Translations under genes and position numbers: made by a program | Notes under the pieces: generated by a model | The model's database searches: none | Seen by the model: the letters and a program-made list of their open reading frames with translations, nothing else | Told to the model about the DNA's origin: nothing | Source: a bacterium | GTDB taxonomy: Bacteria; Armatimonadota; Chthonomonadetes; Chthonomonadales; Chthonomonadaceae | NCBI GenBank assembly: GCA_021805405.1 | Contig: JAJZFK010000276.1 | Coordinates: 1 to 6,808, forward strand | Direction: 5' to 3' | DNA length: 6,808 nucleotides | Shown: one piece after another, positions 1 through 4,803 of the stretch | How the letters are laid out: each line of letters starts with the position of its first letter | Numbering within the stretch: position 1 is the first letter of the stretch

Positions 1-87
1 ATGACCCACATTGCCCTGCAGGAGAGCCTAAATGGCAAGGTGGTACAGTGGATGGAGCATGTTACAGACGAGGAGTATATGGGGTGA
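1..87 (+). CDS. C-terminal end of a cupin-domain protein (partial)
   Basis: Frame 1 is open from the first base to a TGA at 85-87 and encodes 28 residues beginning MTHIALQESLNGK and ending VTDEEYMG. From memory, this resembles the tail of small single-domain cupins (often annotated as cupin or carboxymuconolactone-decarboxylase-associated proteins), which typically end with a strand reading roughly THIAIQE, then LDGK, a Trp-Met-Glu helix and a VTDEQY end. The metal-binding His cluster would lie upstream, outside the window, so catalytic competence cannot be judged. The ATG at position 1 is most likely an internal Met, not the start. No terminator follows the stop. The family call rests only on this short tail, but the match of the whole tail to the consensus I know makes it fairly likely. 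Confidence 0.65.
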   Translation: MTHIALQESLNGKVVQWMEHVTDEEYMG

Positions 88-305
88 TGATTTAGTACCG
101 TGGCCGCCCTGTTGTTAGGTTGTTCATACAAAAAGAGGCAGATGCCAGACGGCGGGTATTGCATACCTTAGAGTACTGAGTGAACACACGGGGACAACTG
201 CGCAACGGAACGTGGCGACGGGATGTTACGCCCGACTTGCCATTGCACGGTGCCGTAGCAAAGCAACCTTGGAAACATGGCCAGCTTACACTGCTGCTTG
301 CCAGG
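88..305. other. intergenic region without recognised gene
   Basis: This stretch separates the cupin stop from the dapL promoter. The frame of dapL is open back to a GTG at 180, but that extension (residues such as NTRGQLRNGTWRRD) matches nothing I know in the aminotransferase family and lies upstream of a better promoter and start. Small dyads are visible: GGTAT-TGC-ATACC at 156-168 and CGGG/CCCG at 219-222/231-234. No U-tract terminator follows them. I looked for T-box and lysine-riboswitch consensus motifs and did not find a convincing match. Confidence 0.4.
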
Positions 306-334
306 TTGCCTCGCGGCATTCTCTCTGGTACAAT
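306..334 (+). promoter_or_regulatory. sigma70-type promoter for dapL
   Basis: A -35 box TTGCCT (306-311) and a -10 box TACAAT (329-334) are separated by exactly 17 nt. The expected transcription start is near 341. That leaves a leader of about 28 nt containing the AGGAG ribosome binding site in front of the TTG start at 369. The promoter lies downstream of the alternative GTG at 180 and so argues against that longer start. An overlapping CATAAT (336-341) could serve as an alternative -10 but lacks a good -35. Confidence 0.6.
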
Positions 335-355
335 TCATAATAGATTTACATTAAT

Positions 356-360
356 AGGAG
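356..360 (+). promoter_or_regulatory. ribosome binding site that sets the dapL TTG start
   Basis: AGGAG at 356-360 is followed by 8 nt and then TTG at 369-371, in frame with the aminotransferase. This spacing is ideal, and the resulting N-terminus matches where DapL proteins normally begin, just before the LPPYLF-like segment. Confidence 0.75.
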
Positions 361-368
361 AAGAGCTT

Positions 369-1535
369 TTGATTGCACGTTCCCGGCGGCTGGAATTAAT
401 CCCGCCCTACCTCTTTGGGGAAATATCAGCTATAAAGAGAAAAGCCATTGCTGAAGGGCGCGACGTAATTGACCTCGGTATTGGTGACCCCGATCAGCCG
501 ACGCCTTCGTCCATCATAGATGCGCTTAACAGTGCTGCTCACGACCCATCTACACACCGGTATGACGAGACCAACGCGGGATGGGAGCCATTTCTTGAGG
601 CAGCTGCCACGTGGATGAAGCGCCGGTTTGATGTAGATATTGACCCACTGACGGAGGCGATGCTACTAATTGGCAGTAAGGAAGGTCTGGCGCACCTGGC
701 GTGGTCCTACATTGACGAGGGCGATGTCACGCTCTGTCCAGATCCTGCTTACACCGTTTACAAGGTGAACACGCTGCTCGCTGGCGGCGAACCATACGCA
801 ATGCCGCTGCTTGAGGAGAATGGCTTCTTGCCAGACCTCAACGCAATACCAGACGATATTTTGAAGCGAACCAAAATATTATGGCTAAACTACCCTAACA
901 ACCCTACAGGCGCCACCGCAACGCTCGATTTTTACAGAGACGCTGTAGCATTCGCGCGCAAGCACAACCTGCTCCTCGTTAATGATGCTGCCTATGCAGA
1001 TGTCTATTACGATGTCGCGCCTCCTTCAGTTCTGCAGGTAGAGGGTGCTAAGGATGTTGCGATTGAGTTACATTCGCTCTCTAAAATGTACAACATGACA
1101 GGTTGGCGCATCGGCTTTGCGGTTGGCTGTGCCGAGGCAATCGCCACACTCAACAAGTTAAAGAGCAACCTAGATAGTAAGCAGTTTCCTGCAGTATCGC
1201 TTGCGGCGGCCCATGCGCTGCTGCATACCGATAACAGGCCTACCCTGGAGCTATACAGGCGCCGTCGTGATATTCTGGTAAAGGGGCTTAACGAACTGGG
1301 CTGGAAGGTATCTTCACCGGAGGCGGCTATCTATATATGGGCACGTGTACCCCAGGGCCATACAAGCGCTTCCTTTGCCCGCATGCTGCTTGAAAAGGCC
1401 GATGTAAATGTTATACCCGGCAGTGGCTACGGCGAGCATGGCGAAGGTTACGTGCGCATGTCACTAACAGTAATGGGTGACAAAAACGGTGAACGAATTC
1501 AGGAGGCAGTGGCGCGCATAGCAAAGGTGCTCTAG
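369..1535 (+). CDS. dapL: LL-diaminopimelate aminotransferase (DapL)
   Basis: A PLP-dependent class I/II aminotransferase of 388 residues. DapL converts tetrahydrodipicolinate directly to LL-diaminopimelate with glutamate as amino donor, bypassing the acylated DapD/C/E route of lysine and peptidoglycan synthesis. Visible signatures are the N-terminal IPPYLF segment, GIGDPDQPTP from about residue 37, the IGSKEGLAHLAW segment, CPDPAYTVY, NYPNNPTG at residues 174-181, the Schiff-base lysine in SLSK (Lys239), MTGWRIGF, and the carboxylate-binding Arg in YVRMSL (Arg363). The length is normal for the family. I chose TTG at 369 because AGGAG lies 8 nt upstream, a promoter lies just before it, and the longer reading from GTG 180 adds non-homologous residues. 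The region after the first acidic motif reads HRYDETNAGWEPF, which differs somewhat from the usual RYP-Y-G consensus. A related aminotransferase acting on another amino acid therefore cannot be excluded, but DapL is the best call. Confidence 0.85.
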   Translation: MIARSRRLELIPPYLFGEISAIKRKAIAEGRDVIDLGIGDPDQPTPSSIIDALNSAAHDPSTHRYDETNAGWEPFLEAAATWMKRRFDVDIDPLTEAMLLIGSKEGLAHLAWSYIDEGDVTLCPDPAYTVYKVNTLLAGGEPYAMPLLEENGFLPDLNAIPDDILKRTKILWLNYPNNPTGATATLDFYRDAVAFARKHNLLLVNDAAYADVYYDVAPPSVLQVEGAKDVAIELHSLSKMYNMTGWRIGFAVGCAEAIATLNKLKSNLDSKQFPAVSLAAAHALLHTDNRPTLELYRRRRDILVKGLNELGWKVSSPEAAIYIWARVPQGHTSASFARMLLEKADVNVIPGSGYGEHGEGYVRMSLTVMGDKNGERIQEAVARIAKVL

Positions 1536-1556
1536 AAACCCGTTAAGCAGTTTGCG

Positions 1557-1585
1557 GATAACGGCTGGTCGTATCTAGCCGTATC
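1557..1585 (+). repeat. inverted repeat between dapL and the protease gene
   Basis: GATA-A-CGGCT (1557-1566) pairs with AGCCG-TATC (1577-1585): nine pairs with one bulged A and a 10-nt loop. No U-run follows, so it is not a standard intrinsic terminator. It sits 12 nt upstream of the AAGGAGG ribosome binding site of the next gene, and could act as a processing or stability hairpin or be chance. Confidence 0.35.
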
Positions 1586-1609
1586 GGGAAGAGTATAAGG
1601 AGGCGACCT

Positions 1610-2374
1610 ATGGATCCTGTTCTGCGAACGGTTTCTGTATCGGTGCCAGATGATATCACGCGTACCTCCAGGCGGCGCATGCTGCTTGGTGCTCTTGCGC
1701 TTGTTCTCGTGATGATGTGGATACCGTATAGTCAGTTTATTCTCTACCCGGTGCGGCTGTTTGTTACGCTTGTGCATGAAAGTGGCCATGCACTGGTGGC
1801 AACATTAACGGGGAGCCAGGTCAATGGCATACGCCTGAATCCTAACACAAGTGGCGTAACCATGATACGCGCTACATGGTGGGCAGAATGGTTCATTAAC
1901 CCTGCAGGCTACCTTGGCGCTGCCTTCTTTGGTGCTATGCTGCTACAGCTTGCGCGAATTCGCTCCAAAACCGCTGGCAAGGCAATTTTGCGCTTTATGT
2001 CGGTATACGCGCTGGTGGTAACACTGGTGTGGTGTCACGATCCTGCAGTGAGTGGTCTGTTTACCCCGGTGATGGGATTTGTCATCGCCCTTGTCATGGG
2101 CGCGTTATCAAAATATCTGCCAGATGGCGCTGCACAGTTTGCTGCTATCTTTGTGGCTGTAGAATGCGGTCTGGATGCTTTAAACGACCTCATTACACTA
2201 TTGGTAATAACAACGAACCATCTTGGCGACAACGATGCGGCGAATATGGCGGCGGTTTCGCACATTCCTGCTGTTTTTTGGGCAATTTTGTGGGCCGCGG
2301 CCGCTAGCGTACTTGTATTTGGGTCATTTCGCATGTACTGGCGGGCTGTAACCCGTCCAGGAACATTAAACTAA
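1610..2374 (+). CDS. M50B-like membrane metalloprotease
   Basis: A 254-residue integral membrane protein. The zinc-site motif HESGH (His56, Glu57, His60) lies inside a hydrophobic segment, as in site-2-protease-type enzymes that cut within or near the membrane. The following TGSQVNGIRLNPNTSGVT stretch and NPAGYLGAAFFGAML (from about residue 97) fit the pattern of the peptidase M50B-like family, as does the late NDAANMAAVSHIPAVFW segment (about 208-224). Asp189 in LDALND or Asp209 could supply the third metal ligand. Hydrophobic segments lie near residues 24-40, 45-67, 97-115, 127-143, 150-168, 174-200 and 218-240. AAGGAGG at 1597-1603, 6 nt before the ATG, is the strongest ribosome binding site in the window. 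Many M50B members have no known substrate, and none can be inferred here. The zinc-ribbon gene 13 nt downstream is probably co-transcribed. Confidence 0.8.
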   Translation: MDPVLRTVSVSVPDDITRTSRRRMLLGALALVLVMMWIPYSQFILYPVRLFVTLVHESGHALVATLTGSQVNGIRLNPNTSGVTMIRATWWAEWFINPAGYLGAAFFGAMLLQLARIRSKTAGKAILRFMSVYALVVTLVWCHDPAVSGLFTPVMGFVIALVMGALSKYLPDGAAQFAAIFVAVECGLDALNDLITLLVITTNHLGDNDAANMAAVSHIPAVFWAILWAAAASVLVFGSFRMYWRAVTRPGTLN

Positions 2375-2387
2375 CGGGAAATCTTGA

Positions 2388-2609
2388 GTGGCGGCATCAT
2401 CACCCAAAAAACCTCATCAATCCAACGAGGCAACAGCGTGCCAACATTGTGGTGCGCTGGTATACGGTGACAGTACCCGGTGCCCGCAGTGCGGCAGGTT
2501 TCCTGTAAAGATACACAAGTGTCCTAGGTGCCAAACTATATGCCCGGCCGCGGCGGAAGAATGCTGGCGTTGCGGCCGTGTCTTTCTACCCGGTGAAGAC
2601 TACCTCTAG
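2388..2609 (+). CDS. small double zinc-ribbon protein
   Basis: A 73-residue soluble protein with four CxxC knuckles: Cys18/21, Cys32/35, Cys45/48 and Cys59/62. They pair naturally as two consecutive zinc ribbons, the first ending CGRFPV and the second CGRVFLPGEDYL. An extra Cys52 lies in the second ribbon. The N-terminal 16 residues are polar and probably disordered. It begins at GTG, 13 nt after the protease stop, with a modest GGGAA (2376-2380) 7 nt upstream, consistent with an operon. Such small zinc ribbons usually bind nucleic acid or proteins. No specific role can be assigned, and a functional partnership with the protease is only suggested by adjacency. Confidence 0.75.
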   Translation: MAASSPKKPHQSNEATACQHCGALVYGDSTRCPQCGRFPVKIHKCPRCQTICPAAAEECWRCGRVFLPGEDYL

Positions 2610-2965
2610 ACCTTACAACACTTCAGTTTCGGTTACCCTCTAAAATGTTGCCAGTATGCCAGCACTGATATCGGTATTTAACCGTACATGTTTGCTGGCT
2701 GCAAGAACGTTTACCCCACTTTGTTGATTATTTGCGCTCGCACTCGCAGGAAAGCTCAGCCCCGTAGTGCCCTTTTAATTCCTCACGCGTGCGCTTCCAG
2801 TGGGTACTGACCATTAGACCACAATATACCGATAATTGCGTGTTGCACCCGCGCCGCGCTAGGCCGGTGTATCAGGCTTCAACGCCTTCTCATAATCTCG
2901 AATAAAGCCAAATTGCTAGCCGATGACAAACAAAAGGCGCGTGCCGCTCGCCGGATTATTCGCTA
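2610..2965. other. non-coding gap after the zinc-ribbon gene
   Basis: There is no convincing gene on either strand in this stretch. The longest forward reading I noted is about 40 codons (ATG at 2688 to TGA at 2808-2810), with no ribosome binding site and low-complexity composition. No clear forward intrinsic terminator follows the zinc-ribbon stop. An imperfect nested inverted repeat (2658-2699) and several short dyads are present. The region may hold a divergent structured RNA, regulatory sites or gene decay; none can be shown from the sequence alone. Confidence 0.5.
2658..2699 (+). repeat. nested inverted repeat, possible structured RNA
   Basis: GCCAGCA (2658-2664) and TGCTGGC (2693-2699) form a perfect 7-bp stem. 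Inside it CGGT (2672-2675) pairs with ACCG (2681-2684) around a 5-nt loop. A partial direct copy, TGCCAGTA, lies immediately upstream at 2649-2656. No T-run follows, so a terminator is unlikely. Confidence 0.35.
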
Positions 2966-2989
2966 TTGACTACCGTCGTAGTGTATAAT
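2966..2989 (+). promoter_or_regulatory. candidate promoter of the trmB-like/ahcY operon
   Basis: A perfect -10 box TATAAT lies at 2984-2989. The nearest -35-like hexamer, TTGACT at 2966-2971, is only 12 nt upstream, too close for normal sigma70 use. The properly spaced position (2961-2966, CGCTAT) is poor. The promoter would therefore depend on an activator or mainly on its -10. Transcription would start near 2996, inside the ribosome binding site GGGGAGG (2993-2999), giving a leader of only about 14 nt before the ATG at 3010. Confidence 0.5.
2969..2982. promoter_or_regulatory. candidate operator: palindrome in the operon promoter
   Basis: ACTAC (2969-2973) and GTAGT (2978-2982) form inverted arms around a 4-nt CGTC spacer. 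The dyad ends one base before the -10 box and covers the -35/-10 spacer, so a protein bound there would block RNA polymerase. The gene downstream encodes a winged-helix regulator, which makes autoregulation a natural reading. Five-base arms can arise by chance, so this is a prediction only. Confidence 0.4.
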
Positions 2990-3009
2990 ATTGGGGAGGA
3001 TGTGTTACA

Positions 3010-3441
3010 ATGCTTGATGCGCTGCGACAACTGGGCTGGAGCGAATATGAAGTGAGGACGTACACGGCATTACTCCGCTGTGCGCCGGCTACTGGCTACC
3101 GCACGGCCCGTGAGGCCGCTGTGCCTACCGCCAAGATTTACGAGGTTCTTCAACGCATGGAAGATCGCGGTACAGTAAGGCGACTGCGTGCAGAACCAGG
3201 CGGGCGAACGCTCTATATGCCTCTGTCACCAACGGAGCTTGTATCGGAATTTCGCTCTCAACAGGAGAGAATGCTGCAGGAGCTAGAGCGCGAGTTAAAA
3301 GAATACATACCAAGAATGAGCGGCCTGGCGGCGGTTGAGGACTGGTTAGAGTGGGAACAGAGTAAGCAGAGGCGTCTGCTGGCACCCGCGCTATTACCCG
3401 TTGCACCCGTTATGCCGCATAACACAGGAGAAGTTAATTGA
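3010..3441 (+). CDS. short TrmB-family winged-helix transcriptional regulator
   Basis: A 143-residue DNA-binding protein. Residues 1-72 match the TrmB-type winged helix: LRQLGWSEYEVRTYTALL, then a GPATGYR-like turn, a recognition helix at about 38-53 (VPTAKIYEVLQRMEDRG) and a wing ending LYMPLSP. A charged, coiled-coil-like helix follows (about 74-101) and probably mediates dimerisation. The remaining 40 residues are Pro/Ala-rich. Full-length TrmB proteins carry a large C-terminal effector domain that senses sugars; it is absent here, so this protein either senses something through its short tail or acts without a ligand. GGGGAGG (2993-2999) supports the ATG. The stop overlaps the start of ahcY (TTGA), so the two are translationally coupled. 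This suggests, without proving, that it regulates the S-adenosylhomocysteine step. The family call is secure; the target is inferred. Confidence 0.85.
   Translation: MLDALRQLGWSEYEVRTYTALLRCAPATGYRTAREAAVPTAKIYEVLQRMEDRGTVRRLRAEPGGRTLYMPLSPTELVSEFRSQQERMLQELERELKEYIPRMSGLAAVEDWLEWEQSKQRRLLAPALLPVAPVMPHNTGEVN
3426..3430 (+). promoter_or_regulatory. ribosome binding site that sets the ahcY TTG start
   Basis: AGGAG, inside the last codons of the regulator gene, is followed by 7 nt and TTG at 3438-3440. The TTG overlaps the TGA of the upstream gene (3439-3441), a typical arrangement for termination-reinitiation coupling. Confidence 0.75.
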
Positions 3442-4712
3442 GTACAATCGCTTCGATACCGCATGACGTGCGTGATATCAGCCTGGCCGACAAAGGCAAG
3501 CTTCGCATTGAATGGGCAGAGATGGAAATGCCGGTCCTTCGGCAGATAAAAGAGCGGTTTTTGCATGACAAGCCACTAAGTGGTTTGACCGCTGCTGCCT
3601 GCCTGCATGTCACCACAGAAACCGCTAATCTTGCTATTACCCTAAAGGCCGGTGGTGCAAACGTTTATTTATGCGCATCCAACCCGTTGTCTACTCAGGA
3701 TGATGTCGCTGCTGCGCTGGTACACCACTATGGCATACCAACGTTCGCCATAAAGGGTGAAGACCACGAAACCTACTACCGTCATATTAACGCCGTACTC
3801 GACGCTCACCCGCAGTTTACAATGGACGACGGCGCAGATACCGTAGGCATTATTCACAGTGACCGCAAGGACCTCATCCCTGGTATTATCGGCGGCACCG
3901 AAGAGACCACCACGGGTGTTATCCGCCTGCGGGCCATGGCTGCTGAAGGTGTTCTTGCCTACCCAATCATGGCGGTAAACGACGCGGATACCAAGCACCT
4001 CTTCGACAACAGGTACGGTACCGGCCAGTCAACCATTGATGGTATTCTTCGTGCAACCAACCGGTTAATTGCAGGCAGCAAGTTTGTTGTAGCTGGCTAC
4101 GGCTGGTGCGGCCGTGGTGTTTCGATGCGAGCCCGCGGGCTTGGCGCGCAGGTCATCGTATGCGAAGTAGATGCAGTACGCGCTCTGGAAGCCGTGATGG
4201 ATGGCTACAGCGTCATGACAATGGCAGACGCGGCAAAGGTGGGCGATTTCTTCTGTACACTGACGGGTGATATGCACGTTCTGCGCGGAGAGCATTTCTC
4301 CGCAATGAAGGACGGGGCTATCATCTGTAATTCCGGCCACTTCAATGTAGAAATCGACATACCTGCCCTGGAATCCCAGGCACGAACGCGACGCACCGTG
4401 CGTGATTTTGTTGAGGAATTTACGCTCGCAAATGAGCGACGCGTATATCTGCTGGGCGAAGGAAGGCTCATCAACCTCGCCGCTGCCGAAGGGCACCCGG
4501 CTTCCGTAATGGATATGTCGTTTGCAAACCAGGCGCTCTGCGCAGAGTACATGAAAATTAACGCATCCAAGCTGGAAAAGGCGGTTTATGGTGTACCTCG
4601 TGATATTGACATCGAGATCGCCCGCCTCAAGCTGATAAGCATGGGTGTTGAGATCGATACCCTCACAGCGGAACAGGCCGAATACCTTGCTTCCTGGCAT
4701 TCAGGCACCTAA
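3438..4712 (+). CDS. ahcY: S-adenosylhomocysteinase (SAH hydrolase)
   Basis: A cytosolic NAD-dependent enzyme of 424 residues that splits S-adenosylhomocysteine into adenosine and homocysteine, relieving product inhibition of methyltransferases. Expected active-site residues are present at positions matching the numbering I recall for the human enzyme: His57 and Glu61 in CLHVTTETA, Asp131 in DDGAD, Glu156 in GGTEETTTG, Lys186, Asp190 and Asn191 in KHLFDNRYGTG, and His301 in NSGHFNVEID. The NAD site is visible as VAGYGWCGRG (Gly220, Gly222, Gly225) with Glu243 after the next strand. CASNPLSTQDDVAAAL and the abrupt SWHSGT end mark the short thermophile/archaeal type, which lacks the KPxxYRY tail of animal and proteobacterial enzymes. 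Some archaeal members of this type hydrolyse S-inosylhomocysteine, so substrate preference is not certain. The TTG start overlaps the regulator's stop, and a strong terminator follows. Confidence 0.95.
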   Translation: MSTIASIPHDVRDISLADKGKLRIEWAEMEMPVLRQIKERFLHDKPLSGLTAAACLHVTTETANLAITLKAGGANVYLCASNPLSTQDDVAAALVHHYGIPTFAIKGEDHETYYRHINAVLDAHPQFTMDDGADTVGIIHSDRKDLIPGIIGGTEETTTGVIRLRAMAAEGVLAYPIMAVNDADTKHLFDNRYGTGQSTIDGILRATNRLIAGSKFVVAGYGWCGRGVSMRARGLGAQVIVCEVDAVRALEAVMDGYSVMTMADAAKVGDFFCTLTGDMHVLRGEHFSAMKDGAIICNSGHFNVEIDIPALESQARTRRTVRDFVEEFTLANERRVYLLGEGRLINLAAAEGHPASVMDMSFANQALCAEYMKINASKLEKAVYGVPRDIDIEIARLKLISMGVEIDTLTAEQAEYLASWHSGT

Positions 4713-4744
4713 AGTCAAAAACGTAGCTATTGAGCTAAACTGAT

Positions 4745-4773
4745 CGGCAGGGCAGTAAGCTGCCCTGCCGTTT
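4745..4773 (+). terminator. intrinsic terminator of the trmB-like/ahcY operon
   Basis: A perfect 11-bp GC-rich stem, CGGCAGGGCAG (4745-4755) with CTGCCCTGCCG (4760-4770), closes a TAAG tetraloop and is followed by TTT. It starts 33 nt after the ahcY stop. The U-tract is short, but the stem is very stable. It ends where the next promoter begins. Confidence 0.85.
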
Positions 4774-4798
4774 CACCTATTAGGCTTGGTGCTATAAT
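4771..4798 (+). promoter_or_regulatory. extended -10 promoter giving a predicted leaderless mRNA
   Basis: TG-C-TATAAT at 4790-4798 is a perfect extended -10 element. A weak -35 TTTCAC (4771-4776) lies at 16-nt spacing. The ATG of the next gene begins at 4804, only 5 nt after the -10 box, so transcription should start at or within 1-2 nt of the A of the ATG. There is no ribosome binding site upstream. A small dyad, CCTA-T-TAGG (4776-4784), sits in the spacer. Confidence 0.75.
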
Positions 4799-4803
4799 GT
4801 ACA

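Noticed and set aside
1..3. ATG at the first base as a true start of a 28-residue protein
   Set aside because: The peptide matches the C-terminal tail of cupin-domain proteins, so the Met is best read as internal to a gene that begins before the window.
180..368. GTG start at 180 extending dapL by 63 residues
   Set aside because: The extension lacks family similarity and has no ribosome binding site. A promoter and an ideally spaced AGGAG/TTG lie downstream at 306-371.
1532..1789. Reverse-strand open frame across the dapL/protease junction
   Set aside because: It overlaps the well-supported protease start and has a low-complexity basic translation without recognisable features.
2688..2810. 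40-codon forward reading in the gap
   Set aside because: It has no ribosome binding site and no recognisable sequence, and is of a length expected by chance.
2932..2952. Reverse-strand terminator-like GGCG/CGCC stem with a T-rich tail
   Set aside because: The stem is only four pairs around a 9-nt loop, and no reverse-strand gene exists for it to terminate.
3775..3785. Partial copy of the candidate operator half (ACTACCGTC-like) inside ahcY
   Set aside because: It lacks the second arm, lies in a conserved coding segment and is probably coincidental.
4065..4700. Long reverse-strand open frame (211 codons) opposite ahcY
   Set aside because: It mirrors a highly conserved, certain gene, and its translation resembles no known protein. 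A codon-structure shadow.
4724..4737. TAGCT-ATTG-AGCTA hairpin after ahcY
   Set aside because: Five weak pairs; the GC-rich 11-bp hairpin just downstream is clearly the terminator, and no reverse gene ends here to need a bidirectional signal.
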